From the NCBI GenBank assembly GCA_023053685.1, contig JALIGW010000002.1, positions 172,351,430-172,415,429 on the forward strand: a DNA stretch of 64,000 nucleotides, in the 5' to 3' direction. Position 1 is the stretch's first letter. Every line of letters starts with the position of its first letter. The translations under genes and the position numbers were made by a program. This document shows positions 48,886 through 60,873 of this stretch, in pieces. Source of the stretch: Diadophis punctatus similis (Eukaryota > Chordata > Lepidosauria > Squamata > Dipsadidae). The notes under the pieces were generated by a model. It did not search any database and was not told the origin of the DNA. It saw only the letters and a program-made list of their open reading frames with translations.

Positions 48886-50400
48886 CAATTCCCTTTGTTA
48901 TTTTAAATTGGCAGTGAAACCATCTGATGAGTGTAATGGGGAGATGAATCTTCTTTGTAGCTAAACTAATCTATGTTGTGTGTGGTTCAATCTCTAAAGA
49001 GCCCTTGTAAAGACGGAGCTATCATTTTGTGGTTATTTGGATCTACCTCTCCCTAACCTGCCACACTGACAAAAAAAATGTGCTTTTTAAAATATGACCA
49101 AACCAGTCCATAGTAGTGCTATTCCTGATCACACTACCATGGAATTGGGGGGTGGGGAATAACCACTAGAAGCAAAACCTCTCCATACATTGTGAGAATC
49201 TCCTGGAATCGTCCATGATTGCTAAAACCATGTCCACTAGTTACTGATCAAGTCATCTGAAATGATGCCCTACTAAAACATGAACAGATTATCTGCATGA
49301 TGAAACAGGACCTTAGAATCTCTGACATTTATTTGAGGGGGCACTTAGTCCAGCAAGGGGAGCAAATCCTTTTTGCATTTGCGTGGCCTTCTTTTTTGAG
49401 GGAAGACAAAAACTCTGGAATTTTTGATTCTGGAAATGCGCTAAGAAATCTGCATGAAGAATCCAGGATAGTCATAATTTTCCCTTCCCTCATTCTTAAA
49501 TAATTTGAATTGACTTTCAGAGAGATGCATCTCTTACCTCACTTCTATAAATATATGCATTTTGAACCAGAATAACTCCAAGACGGTTCCTTTCCTTTTC
49601 ATGCATTCTTCTGCACTTACTGGGTGAAACTCCCTGAGGGAAAGTCAAAGAAAGATTACAGCTGTCAGATGCAGTGGCCTGTTCAGCCGCAATACGTATT
49701 ACTTTCCAGATGAGCTGTCATTGGTATTCTTTTTGTGGCAATAATTTGTGTGGATTTTTTATTAAGTAGATAGCCTTTCCTGAGGTGATGGCTCTGCCTT
49801 GCAGATGTCTGATGTGAAATGTTACACTTGGTTATTGAGAAAGGGGAAACATTTACAAGTATTTTCCTCATAAATTCTGTCATGTTAAAGCATGGTGGAA
49901 TGATGTTCTATTATTTTTCTTTTCTTTTTTAGAGAGGAATGGTGGCAGTCTTGTACCAACTGATTTCAAAAGCACTGACTGGATGCTTGATGACACTGAT
50001 GAGGTGCAATTGCCATTATGTTAATTGTTTTTAATTACTCAGTGCTGTGATTGATTAGACATTGGACCTCAGTACATTCCAAGCAAGACTTTGTGACATC
50101 TTAAAAGCTATACCCTGATCATTATCGCTCTTTGTTTTAGTAATATTCATATAGCCATGCCTCTCCTCCATGGACTAAGAATGATTTTTTGAAAAGAGAC
50201 ATAGGGTGCTACAGGATTTTTTTTTCCAAATGGCAAACTGATATTCAGTGTTTGAATTTAAAAGACTGTAACAGGAAATGTCCCATTTCTTAAGACATGA
50301 CAATCACAAGAAACAATGCACATTTAAAATTCAAAACTTATCTTTGACACAGAAAAATACAAGCCAGGAAGAGTTGTGTTAGATAGGGTGAATGGAAGAG
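48886..50400. other. Unassigned DNA around candidate exon
   Basis: Not recognised as repeat; contains the possible exon at 49933-50003. Confidence 0.4.
49933..50003 (+). CDS. Candidate internal coding exon
   Basis: A strong pyrimidine tract and acceptor (TTTTTCTTTTCTTTTTTAG) is followed by 71 bp open in one frame, giving RNGGSLVPTDFKSTDWMLDD then TDE, and ending GAG before GTGCAATTG, a weak donor. The acidic end and codon choice look protein-like. The exon starts after the first base of a codon and ends on a codon boundary, which fits the candidates at 31206 and 59613. No family is recognised. Chance is possible. Confidence 0.28.
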
Positions 50401-50441
50401 GCAGACAGAAGTGGCTTCAAAACAACAGCTCTTTAGTTTGC

Positions 50442-50690
50442 TCTCTTTCGGGCTTTTCTCCAGTTTCCCCCCCCGCTTCCTTTTGGAAAGCCGGAACAAT
50501 GAGCGCAACCTGCGGTGGAGGCATCCCTGCCCCTCCCCTGTCCCCCTGACCAGCTGTGGTGGGGCCGGGAGGGTGCGCACAAGAGGAGAAGGAGGGGGAG
50601 GAGGAGGTTGCGCTCATTGCTCCGCCAGTCTGGCTTTCCAAAAGGAAGAAAAAAAAATCAGCTGGCTAAAAGCCCGAAAGAGAGCATGCA
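50442..50690. mobile_element. Foldback (inverted-arm) sequence
   Basis: CTCTTTCGGGCTTTTCTCC ... CCTTTTGGAAAGCC ... AATGAGCGCAACCT on the left arm recurs as its complement on the right arm (AGGTTGCGCTCATTG ... GGCTTTCCAAAAGG ... AAAGCCCGAAAGAGAG). Arms are ~75 bp with a ~95-bp centre. It may be part of the hAT element ending at 51350. The 283-codon frame through here is not credible as a gene. Confidence 0.7.
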
Positions 50691-50730
50691 GGGCGGCAGG
50701 GCTTTCCAACAATGAAAAGAGGCAGGAAGT

Positions 50731-50731
<1 letters not shown>

Positions 50732-50790
<59 letters not shown>

Positions 50791-50791
50791 T

Positions 50792-50873
<82 letters not shown>
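50732..50873. repeat. (AC)n-(TC)n microsatellite
   Basis: About 28 AC units followed by about 38 TC units, then a degenerate CT/GT-rich stretch to about 50990. Confidence 0.96.
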
Positions 50874-51289
50874 ACTCCCCATCTCCTCCTCTCTCTGTGT
50901 GTATCACTGTGTGTGTCTTCTTTGTCTCTCTCACTCCCTCTGTGTATCACTCTGTATGTGTTTCTCTATGTCTCTTTCTCTCTCCCCCCACCTCTGCCGC
51001 GGCTGGGCCAAGCCAGCAAGCTCTTTTTGGAGCTCTTTGCTACATCTTTTATTTCTTTTTTTGGGAAATCTGGGCTGGCAGAGGAACTATCACCACCAGC
51101 AGCTTCCCTTCGGCCGACCGTTCTCCTCCCCCCTCCTTCTCTCGCAACCTAGAACCTCGCAACGCTTTTGCATCTAGAGAGGAGGCAGGAAAGGGGACTG
51201 GGAATCCAGCTTCCCTCCTGCTCCTCTTGCTGCTCTCCTTATGTCTGTTAAGCCAGGGCTGAGGAGATCCCCTTGTGGAGAGTTGGGGC

Positions 51290-51350
51290 GCGCGCGAAAT
51301 GTTTACTTCTTCCTGGGGGTGGCGTAACAGAAAATAATTGAGAAGCACTG
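51290..51350. mobile_element. hAT right terminus
   Basis: CAGAAAATAATTGAGAAGCACTG, read in reverse as CAGTGCTTCTCAATTATTTT, is a typical hAT end. Its left partner and target duplication were not found. The adjacent CTTT array may have overgrown them. Confidence 0.5.
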
Positions 51351-51358
51351 GGCTAACC

Positions 51359-51620
<262 letters not shown>

Positions 51621-52540
51621 CTGCCCATCTCACCACAAGTGACACTGGGTGGTGTTCAACAAAGCTGAAACAAAGCAAATGTAAATATAAATATATAAAA
51701 CCATTTATAATTATTAATTATAAAAACATTTAAAAACTATAGAAAATAGAATAAACAAGGAAACAACAGATGAAGGAACGTGAATAATCACCAAACTACC
51801 TTACAAGTTCAGTCATCCTGTGGGGTCCCCAGGCTTGCTGGCATAATCAGGTCTTAAGGGAAGCCCAGAAATAAAGATGATGTTAGGTTGAATGAAAGAA
51901 ACCATTCCATAATGCCTATGATCCAGGGGAGGGCATGTACATCAGATAACTTTTTTAAGTAATGACTGCTTATGCTCCCTACTGTATAGCCCACACATTT
52001 AAATTTCTTAGGGATAAATGTGACTCAGTACTCATTTACTCAGAAGTTGGCCCTGCTGAGTTTAATGAATCTTACTGTCATGCACATGTCCTTTGGATGA
52101 CAGCAAAATTGTCATGTAGCTAGATCACAATTCCAGAATCTTCAGCTTCTCTCTTCAGACTTCATCACTGGGAACAGTAATATAAGAAATTGCTCCTAAA
52201 ATGCTCCAAAGGAAACTGTGAGAAAGCTTTAGCGACATTGCAATTCAATTACTGCATTTCACATACGTTTGATGATCTATTGTCTTCTTTAGATGATAAG
52301 AAAGCAGATCTTGATTAGAAAATTATTATTTAGCTGAAAGCAACTCAATTATTTTAATGCTGACTCCACTAATTAAAAAAAGCATTTACCTCTAGCTTTT
52401 AGGACATCTTCCAAGAAAGAAATGAATAACATATCAAGAAAACCTGGCTTTCCCCAAGTCAGTTTATGTGCCATGGCTCAGAGGGTGATGGAGGAAAAGA
52501 GAGAAAAAGGAGTAGGATACTAAAATGTAAAAAATATTAC
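51621..52540. other. Unassigned non-coding DNA
   Basis: No gene or repeat recognised. Confidence 0.4.
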
Positions 52541-52548
52541 AGATGCAG

Positions 52549-53005
52549 CAGGGGCGGGTTGCTCACTTACCTTGCTACCGATGTGCTGCGCGTGCATCAC
52601 CACATTTTGTGCACACGCGTGCATTTTGTGCACACGTGTGCATGCTGTGTGTGCACCCCCCTTGCGTGATTTTGCTTCCGCGCATGCGCAGAAGCAAAAT
52701 TGCGCCGAAATCTTGCAAGGGGTGTGCGCACGCGCGTGATTTTGGCAATTTTTTGATTCCATGCATGCGCAGAAGCGAAATCCCGCTGAAATCTCACGCG
52801 TGCGTGTGTCCCCTTGTGAGATTTCAGCGCAATTTTGCTTCCGCGCATGCGCAGAAGCAAAAAATTGCTGAAAAATTCACAAAAAAGATGGCGGCTCCTA
52901 GGCACTGGCAACCAACCGCACCGGGTCGGTAGCCTCTTGATGATGTCACTAGCCCGCCGCTACCGGTGTGATAGAGTGGACCGCACTGGTAGGAACCCAC
53001 CACTG
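52549..53005. mobile_element. hAT MITE with perfect TSD, hairpin array
   Basis: CAGGGGCGGGTTGC ... GTAGGAACCCACCACTG flanked by perfect AGATGCAG copies (52541-52548, 53006-53013). The core repeats GCTTCCGCGCATGCGCAGAAG-like hairpins three times (near 52680, 52763 and 52844) with GAAATCTYGC/GAGATTTCAGCG arms. Confidence 0.92.
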
Positions 53006-53013
53006 AGATGCAG

Positions 53014-53863
53014 GCGTAACTATTAGGGCTGTGAAGATCTTTTGAAGGAATCAAAGACCTGATTAAAATTTCCATTCAAAGTAAATTCACAAACTCACTC
53101 TGTCTTGCCAGGATTTGATATTTGCTTGTTTTCCTTTATAAATTGGAAATAAATGTTATAAATGTTTGGGTCCAGGAAAAATGGATAAGAGGAAGCAAGA
53201 CATGCTGTGAGAAAATGGGAAGCTATAGATATAGAGAAAAGAGAGATTGGCGAGATGTTAAAATATGGAAGTAATTTCTAATGTGGCTATATGACTTATT
53301 TAAGATGGATGTGAAGATTTAATCTTGTCTTGATGACTAGATAAGGGTCAGCACCTCTACTGTATATTCTTCTTAGTCTGTGAAATCAATGGCTTACTGT
53401 CATCTTGCTTGACAAGGAAAAGGAGTGAATGATTACAAGGCATACAGAAATGGCAAACAAACAAACAAACAAACCTAGATGCAAAGGATGAATTAGTGTA
53501 CCTTGATAGAATGTTTGCTAAAGATGATAAAGTGGATGGAGAAAATTTAAGATCTACCCATACAAGCAGAAAATATCACAGACATCCATGCAAAGTGGAT
53601 GCCAAAATAGTTGAGAGTCTCAAAATATATGGGGGTCTCATATACTTATACGATATTCTGTTGTACTCTTTCTCTTTAATTTTGTACTCTTTATAATATC
53701 TGTACAGTATTATTAGCCACTCAGAGGCATTCAGCTGAGGTGGGCTAAAAATTAAAAAAATGACAGAGGATGTGCTTTCTTTTTGTATCTGGATTGAGAT
53801 GCTATATGTGAATACTGTACATAAGGGGTAATTGCCACACATGTTTCATCATCTGCATCATCT
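53014..53863. other. Unassigned non-coding DNA
   Basis: A short (AAAC)n run at 53455-53474 only. Confidence 0.4.
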
Positions 53864-54083
53864 GGCTCTGGTGATGCAGTATTGCAGGCAAATTCTGCCC
53901 ACAGCCTAGAATTAGATCATGACCAGACTAAGTTAACTCAGCCTTCCATCTTTCCAAGGTCACTAAAATGTGGACCCAGATTGTTGGGGGAAATATGTAA
54001 ATAATGCTTCCACTTTGTAAACCATCCAGAAAGTGTTGTGAAGCACTATGGGGCAGTATATAAGCCTAAATGCTATTGCTATT
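53864..54083 (+). mobile_element. tRNA-derived SINE, diverged plus copy
   Basis: Head GGCTCTGGTGATGCAG, CTGCCCACAGCCTAGAATTA, TTAACTCAGCCTTCCATC, GACCCAGATTGTTGGGGG and tail AAATGCTATTGCTATT. It belongs to the same subfamily as the SINE interrupted by CR1 at 57499-58231. Confidence 0.75.
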
Positions 54084-54184
54084 TATTTCTTTTGGAGCAT
54101 TTAAGAGCATGCTTCTGCTCACTTTGTTATGTGGAAGTGAGAATTGGGTATATAAAGGAAAAGATAAAAGTCAGTTGTATACAG

Positions 54185-54242
54185 CAGTGTTTCTCAACCT
54201 CAGCAACTTTAAGATATGTGGACTTCAGCTCCCAGAATTCTG
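54185..54242. mobile_element. 58-bp hAT mini-element
   Basis: CAGTGTTTCTCAACCTCAGC ... CTCCCAGAATTCTG, with flanks GTATACAG and ATATACAG matching at seven of eight bases. It corresponds to only the left half of the 7616-type MITE. Either it transposed as a mini-form or the match is coincidental. Confidence 0.5.
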
Positions 54243-54344
54243 ATATACAGTATAAATAATTTGCTTGAAAAGTATATGTAGTAAAACAAGAAGAGGCAGA
54301 GTCAAGAATGAATGGGTGCTAATTGATTGTGGATTGAATATAAC

Positions 54345-54510
54345 CAGTGGTGGGATTCAAATAATTTAACAACTGGTTTGCCCAGGGTCAGGTTGGCTGT
54401 CGTGGGAGGCGTGGCCCACCCTGTCCTCAGCTCCGCCACACATACAGGACGAGCCTTCCGCAATGGCCAACCTGACCCTGGGCGAACCGGTTGTTAAATT
54501 TCCACCCTTT
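54345..54510. mobile_element. hAT-type foldback MITE
   Basis: CAGTGGTGGGATTCAAATAA ... ACAACTGGTTTGCCCAGGGT at the left pairs with ACCCTGGGCGAACCGGTTGT ... AAATTTCCACCC at the right. The end CACTG is lost, and no duplication was found. Confidence 0.65.
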
Positions 54511-54949
54511 CCCAAAAGGCTGTTTCCGAGGGTGGTTTTGCTATGCAACCCTACTGGATTTATTTACTGTATGTACCTGCCAGTCTTGGTATTCAAGGCA
54601 GAAACAATGATTTTATTTTTCGAGAAAGAAAATAGAACAGGACTTTTTTTTTTACTTGGAGAACCTGTTTAGTATGATAGCACTATCACAATAAATACAC
54701 ATCAGAGAAAAGTATGTGTATGTATATGTGCATAGAACTCAAATGCACACAATCACACTGGTGTAACTGCAAGGACACTACCTCAGTCAGATATGAAAAC
54801 TCACTCAGAATAAGTCAAGACAGACATAAATAACAGATTTTATTTTTATTATTGTTTTTTTTAAACAATATTGTTGGAGGCTGAGAAGAATGAAAAGGGG
54901 GTTGAAATAGTTACAAACTGATTGCTGGATGCAGAGACTGATGGGAAGG

Positions 54950-55162
54950 TAAGGGAAGGAAGGAAGGAAGGAAGGAAGGAAGGAAGGAAGGAAGGAAGGA
55001 AGGAAGGAAGGAAGGAAGGAAGGAAGGAAGGATGGAACAGAGAGAGAGAGGAGGGAAGGAGAGAGGAAGGAAGGAAGGAGAAAAGAAGGAAAGGAAAAAA
55101 GAAAGGAAAGGAAAGGAAAAAAAGAAAAGGAAAGGAAAAAAGAAAAGAAAAGAAAAGAAAAA
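54950..55162. repeat. (AAGG)n and purine tract
   Basis: About 19 AAGG units, then GA/GGAA/AAAAG mixed units. Almost pure purine on +. Confidence 0.97.
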
Positions 55163-55374
55163 GTCATGCATCCCTCCCAAAGCCACAATTTTTATCTTCC
55201 ATGTCCTTGAAGAAACTTCTCATCTAAGTATGCACTTGACATCATGAGTGAATCCTTAACCACACAAAGCTTACATGTTTGGTCTATTCACTGGACATCT
55301 TGACTCTTTCAAGCAGTAAGCAAGTAATAGCATGACATAGATAGTCCAGTAATGATTTAAGGGGGATGTACTTT

Positions 55375-56500
55375 TCCATCATTTTATTTTTGCTCCTTAC
55401 AAGATGTACCTACTTGCATGACAGTGCCTCTTGTTTTTTTTATCAGTGTCTCTTCTTTGCCCTTGTAGTTAAATGGAAGGTTGTAGTGTCTTCTTGATGA
55501 TAGTGACTAGCTTCTGACAGTTTGGGGAAGATTTTTGCTTTTGTGAGAGTCACCCAGCCTCTATTGTGTGTATTTTTCCATTACTGCCTTTCTTTGGGAT
55601 GAAAGACATTTCTGCAGCTTCACTCAGTTCCGCTGTCTCTTCAGACCACAATTCTGTATCTTGAAAGCATTTCTTTCTTCTCAGCAAAGAATCCACTATA
55701 AAACATTTTAATTTGATAGAGATCTTGTATCTATGTCCATCACTCCCAAGTTAACTTGCTAAGATTCTGCCTTATTCTTTCAATTTGGTCACACAACAAG
55801 ATAAAATACTTAGCCCACTTTTCTGACATAGAAAACAATTCTGGGGTCTCTTCTATAATCTTAAAAGCTAAAACTGTTTTGGAGAACTTGAGGTTCCACA
55901 GATTTAGATTTGTTACATTTTGGTGATGTTATTCATAGGGGTGGGTTCTAACTTACCTCGCTGATGGTTCGCTTCCTCCCGTGCTGTGTGGCCACACCTC
56001 GTGGGCGCGCGCGTGCTTTGCGTGCGCACGCATGCACAGTGCTGAAAAATAAAAATTTTTTTTTAAAAGAGTCAAAAACAAGATGGTGATGCATGCGCAG
56101 TGCTGGAAACTCGGCTTCTGCACATGCACAGAAGAAAAAAACTCTGGAAAAAAATTCAAAAAATTTTTCAAAAAAAATATTTAAAAAAAGTTCCAAAAAA
56201 AGGATGGCGGCATCCACGGACCGGCACCAACAGAACCGGTTCCATGACATCATCATGACATCACCAGCGGCTTGCTACCGGTTTGGGTGAACCGGTCCGA
56301 TCCGGGAGGAACCCACCTCTGTTATGCATGATTCCAATCATTTCTTCAATCTTGCTAGCCTTTAGAATATTTTTAGAGGAAAAATCCACTTCACAATTAC
56401 TACAAACAAGTCATGAAAGTTGAACAACTCCGTTTTCTGATCTTCAATGGTTTTGGTTCAAAATACCAGAAAGCAGAAAATATGAAAGGTCATTGTTTGA
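55375..56500 (-). pseudogene. Probable decayed coding sequence, unidentified
   Basis: The minus strand holds four or more successive protein-like open stretches in different frames. From 5': TKTIEDQKTELFNFHDLF; CEVDFSSKNILKASKIEEMI; then beyond the hAT MITE KIIEETPELFSMSEKWAKYF and CDQIERIRQNLSKLTWE; then, one frame over, CFQDTELWSEETAELSEAAE and KKGSNGKIHTIEAG. The run is not a known transposon protein I recognise. An AATAAA-like ACAAAAATAAAATG follows at about 55380-55395. Lack of introns suggests a processed pseudogene, but no poly(A) tract was found. Source gene unknown. Confidence 0.4.
55937..56321. mobile_element. hAT MITE in the pseudogene
   Basis: AGGGGTGGGTTCTAAC ... GGAGGAACCCACCTCTG with flanks TTATTCAT (55929-55936) and TTATGCAT (56322-56329), one mismatch. 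Contains GCATGCGCAGTGC and ACCGGTTTGGG. Removing it joins two protein-like stretches of the minus-strand pseudogene. Confidence 0.87.
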
Positions 56501-57125
56501 AACCACAGAGTATTGCTGCCTAGAAGCATAAGTAACAGGAAACTGACTTTGCTAAATTGCAAGAAGACACTTCATTTTGCAGGATGGCATCATTTATTAT
56601 TCCAAATGTACACATTAGAAAAAAGAAACCATACAGAGGGAGCATAGCTATTGTACAGTACCATTTTTGGAATATGTTCTTTTCCTTTTCATTTGCATGC
56701 CAAAATATTGGATCAGAACAGATTGAGACTTCAACAGTGTTTTCTTTAGCTTGTCTGTAGAAGAAGGCAGCCAAATGTTAATTAGCTCAGGATCAAAGTA
56801 AGAATATCGTATGTGCATTGTTAAACAGTCTAACAATATCATCTGATTCCCAAAGAAATGCTAAACCGCTCTTCCAGAAGAAATATAAACCTGAGAACAA
56901 TTTGCACATTTTACTAACTATTTTAGGGTTGGCATAGTCTTAGGCAGATACCAGGATGAAATTAGCTTCTTGCTATTTCCATCCTTCATTATGTAATTCC
57001 GTCAAATTGGCACTCCGGGTTGACGAAGAAATTCAGGAAAACCATGAAATTCCTCAAGGTGATGTACGTTCTTTCTATTTACCTTCACATTTACATGATA
57101 CTCAGACCTCAGGTACCCTTGGAGA
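56501..57125. other. Unassigned non-coding DNA
   Basis: A short plus frame near 57010-57120 (ALRVDEEIQENHEIPQGDV) looks mildly protein-like but has no splice context. Confidence 0.3.
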
Positions 57126-57350
57126 TAGCAATAGCAATAGCACTTAGACTTATATACCGCTTCATAGTGCTTTACAGCCCTCTCTAAGCGGTTTACAGAG
57201 TTCAGCATATTGCCCCCAACAATCTGGGTCCTCATTTTACCCACCTCGGAAGGAAGGAAGGCTGAGTCAACCTTGAGCCGGTGAGATTTGAACAGCTGAA
57301 CTAGCAGTAGCCTGCAGTGCTGCATTTAATCACTGCACCACCTCAGCTCA
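57126..57350 (-). mobile_element. tRNA-derived SINE, full copy
   Basis: TAGCAATAGCAATAGCACTT, ATATACCGCTTCATAGTGC, GTTCAGCATATTGCCCCCAA, GTGAGATTTGAACAGC and head CACTGCACCACCTCAGCTC. Close to the 27274 copy. Confidence 0.87.
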
Positions 57351-57498
57351 TGATACCAATACCCTTTGTCTTGAGTATATTTGGTGGAGATGTTGAGAAG
57401 ACATTAGTTTACCATCTTATAGACTTCTATTTCAGGCTAACAACCTAGAACTTCTTGAATGTCCAGACTACTTTCTTTGTTTTTCTTGGAGAAATCAT

Positions 57499-58231
57499 AA
57501 TAGCAATAGCACTTAGACTTGGTAAAACCACACTTGGAATATTGCATCTAGTTTTGGTCACCATGATGTAAAAAAGATGTTGAGATTCTAGAAATAGGGC
57601 AGAGAAGAGCAACAAAAATGATTAGGGGACTGCAAGAATTGGGAAGGACAGTTGCAATAGTTGGGTATGCCTAGTTTAATTAAAAGAAGGACTAGTGGTG
57701 ACATGATAGCACTGTTCCAATATTTGAGGGGCTGCCACAAAGAAGAGTAGGTCAACTTATTCTCCAAAGCACCGGAAAGCAGGATAAGTAGCAATGGATG
57801 GAAACTAATCAAGGGGAGAACTAACCGAGAAGTAAGAAGAAATTTCCTGACATTAGAACAATTAATCAGTGGAATAACTTACCTCCAGAAGTTGTGGGTG
57901 CTCCAACACTAGACGTTTTTAAAAAGACATTGGACAGCCATTGTATAAATGGTATAGAGTTTCTTGTTTGAGCAGGGGTTGGGACTGGAAGACTTCCAAG
58001 ATCTCTTCCAGCTCTGTTATTCTATCATATACTGCTCCACAGTGCTTTACAGTACTCTCTAAGTGGTTTACAATGTCAGCATATTGCTCCCAAAAATCTG
58101 GGTCCTCATTTTATTGAACTTGGAAGGATGGAAGGCTGAGCCAAACTCAAGCCCTGTCAGGCTCGAACTCCAGGCTGTGGGCAGAGTTAGCATGCAATAT
58201 TGCATACTAACCACTGTGCGGCCAGGGCTCA
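57499..58231 (-). mobile_element. SINE split by a CR1 insertion
   Basis: The tail part AATAGCAATAGCACTTAGACTT ends at 57520 and the rest resumes at 58027 with ATATACTGCTCCACAGTGC, exactly the next bases of the SINE consensus. It continues to head CTAACCACTGTGCGGCC. No base appears lost or duplicated at the junction. Confidence 0.88.
57521..58026 (+). mobile_element. CR1 LINE 3' end inserted in a SINE
   Basis: GGTAAAACCACACTTGGAAT, GTTTTGGTCACCATGA, TTTGAGGGGCTGCCACAAAG, CTTACCTCCAGAAGTTGTGG, GGGTTGGGACTGGAAGACTT and CTCTGTTATTCTATC form a ~506-bp 5'-truncated CR1. The absence of a target duplication is typical of CR1. Confidence 0.9.
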
Positions 58232-58774
58232 GGGGCTATTACTGCCCAACTTGAAATAGAATAAACATCCTGCAACCTTGAAGGAAAAATCCCATCTTGG
58301 CTAATAAAATCCATTGACTGTTGTTGTTACCTTAACTCCCCTCTTGCCTGGATACCACATCTTCTGTAGTCTTTTCAAGCCCCAGGAATAAAAGTACCAC
58401 AGAAAAACTCGGGGGAGGGGGACTCCGGAGAAGCTCAACTACAGACAGAAAATCTGGGCTACTGCCAAGAACCATTAAGGCTGTTAGAGGCAGTTTCTGA
58501 AAACACTTAAAGCAGCAGGGGTGGTAATTAAGATAATGATTAGGCTAGAAATACAGGCACACTAGAATCTTTCTTTTCTGCCTTTCTTCTAGGATTAGCC
58601 CTGTAAAGTGGGAAAAGATTTCTTCCAACAACTGGTTTTCCAAACTGCTCAGAAAATTAACATATGATTCTCCCGAACTGGTGCAAACCGGCAGGAGCCC
58701 ACCACTGGTTTTATATCAGACCCCGTTTTATTACAATTCTATCTTTACAAAAATTTCCCATCTTTAGTCTAAGC
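58232..58774. other. Unassigned, with a hAT MITE scrap
   Basis: At 58670-58712 CTCCCGAACTGGTG ... CAGGAGCCCACCACTG is a truncated right end of the CAGTGGTGGG family. The rest is unrecognised. Confidence 0.4.
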
Positions 58775-59220
58775 CAGGGGTGTCAAACTCAAGGCCCGGG
58801 GACCAGATCAGCCCATGGGGTGCTTAGATCTGGCCCACAGGGCCACCTTAGAAAAAGCAAAGGACCAGCCCTCAGTGCCTCTGCCAGTAAACACGGAGCT
58901 TGGGAGGGCCACGTGTAGCCTTCGTGAGCTCTGTTTTTGCTGGCAGAGGGTTGCAGGAGGCGGTCGCAGCAAGAAATGGAGCTTGTGAGGGCTGCAGGTG
59001 GCCCTCCCAAGCTCCATTTTTGCTGGCAGAGGGTTGCAGGAAGCTGTGGCAGCTGAAAACGGTGCTCCGGAGCCCGTTTTCTCTGGCAGACTCACCACAG
59101 GTGCCCCCAACATGAGTGACGTTGAGCTGGCCACACCTACCCTGGCCACGCCCACCTCCCCCTAAAGGTCAAACACAACCCTGATGCGGCCCTCAATGAA
59201 ATCAAGTTTGACACTACCTC
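58775..59220. mobile_element. hAT element, CAGGGGTGTCAAACTC type
   Basis: CAGGGGTGTCAAACTCAAGG ... AATCAAGTTTGACACTACCT are diverged inverted ends. CTGGCAGAGGGTTGCAGGAG-like units recur two to three times inside, and GGCCACACCTACCCTGGCCA lies near the right. No clear target duplication. Confidence 0.75.
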
Positions 59221-60490
59221 CTCTCAATATCACCTGGCAATACTTTCTGCAAAATGTGGAACAATAATCCTTAATCCAAATGTTACAACTTTTCTTGATA
59301 AGTGAATTACTCTTAGGCACTTAATTGTACCATTCTCAACTCTGCAATTTCCTTAGGAAATATAATTGGATGGTAAAAGAGATCTGGGTTACTTAAAAAA
59401 AAAACACATCAGGGAGCAGCAAATAATGGTTGTAGCCAAGAAGGCCATTTAGCTCACTTAGTGGATAAGTCTTCCCTAGGTTCCTGTATAAGGCTCAGGG
59501 GATTCACCGTGTGGAAGAGTGAAACTAATTTCTGCATCTTCAGCATGGATTATAGATTTATGTCCTGACAGTTGGAATGGGCAATTTAACAGAGTGTGTT
59601 TTCTTTCTTTAGCTGTACTATGAAGAAAAAGCAATTCGGACAGATGAGAGAGTCAGCAAATACTTAAACTGCCATTAAGACTTCTTACAGTTTTGTTATT
59701 CAGGGTGTGGGTCTCATGATGACAGGAAGAAAGATCATTTAATTAACCATTTATTCAGAATGTTCTGATAAAGGGGATTCCTCTCATTCAAAGAGGGAAC
59801 CTTGAGACCTATCTTACATTCCCTTTTATAGATAAGACATCAAAGAAAAGGCGATTGGACAGGACAAAAGTATCTTCCCCTTTGCATAGGAAATAAGTTT
59901 CCATGTAGCCATGTTACATATTTGCATCCAACAATACCGCATGTTCATTAAAATGAAGTATGATGACAGAAGGGGCATAAATTTTAAGATGTTAATGAGG
60001 AAAAGGGTTGTTTGAAGTTCATGAAGGGACAGACCAGACACCAATTATTTTTCTCTTATCAGAAGACATTGTCCAATATCCAGACATCCACTCCTAGCAC
60101 TTATCTTTTCAGTTTAGAAATGTTAGAAGCTATCATTCATTAATTCAACCAACCAACCAACCCATACATCAATAAGATAAAAAGTTTCCCTACATTCCAG
60201 TCTATAATGGTTGGATAAGCCTTTATCGCCATTTTAAAACAGAGAAAAATAAGTCAAATTAAAATACAAAGTAACTATGTTAGTTAACAACTATAACAAT
60301 ATTTCAAAGTCCATGTTATGTAGCCCTCAGTATGAAAGTTAAATAGACATCCAGCCGTCATTGAGTAATGATTGATGTTACATCTGGCTACATAAGACAC
60401 CAGTATAATCACATACAAGCTCATATGGCCACTATAATGCCATAACAACTGCCATAAGCGTAACTGGAAATGGTTTTGGCCAGAAGAAAA
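59221..60490. other. Unassigned DNA around candidate last exon
   Basis: No repeat family recognised; contains the possible exon at 59613-59678. Confidence 0.4.
59613..59678 (+). CDS. Candidate terminal coding exon
   Basis: Acceptor GTGTTTTCTTTCTTTAG is followed by 21 codons, LYYEEKAIRTDERVSKYLNC then H, and TAA. The composition is strongly protein-like and the phase (0) matches the end of the candidate at 49933-50003. No family is recognised and no polyadenylation site was assigned. A 21-codon stretch remains weak evidence. Confidence 0.28.
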   Translation: MYYEEKAIRTDERVSKYLNCH

Positions 60491-60498
60491 GGCAGAAG

Positions 60499-60622
<124 letters not shown>

Positions 60623-60873
60623 AAGAATCTCAGTTGCAGTTCATTTATGCTACAATTCATGCTGACTAGCCTGAATACATAGTATGTAATGCAGAAAGTA
60701 ATTTATAGGCATGAACTTGTGTCTACCTCAAAAGGGATGTTCACTACATCTTGTGAAGACCAGTGAGGTAGACAATTAAAGAAGTTTTATGATAGGCCAA
60801 ACAGTAATTATGCTGGTTCCTCTCTTAAGCTGTATTTTTATTAGTGATCATAAAGTTATTTAGGAATTAAATG

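Noticed and set aside
50411..51262. 283-codon plus-strand open frame
   Set aside because: It crosses a foldback sequence, an AC array and a TC array, with no domain; chance in low-complexity DNA.
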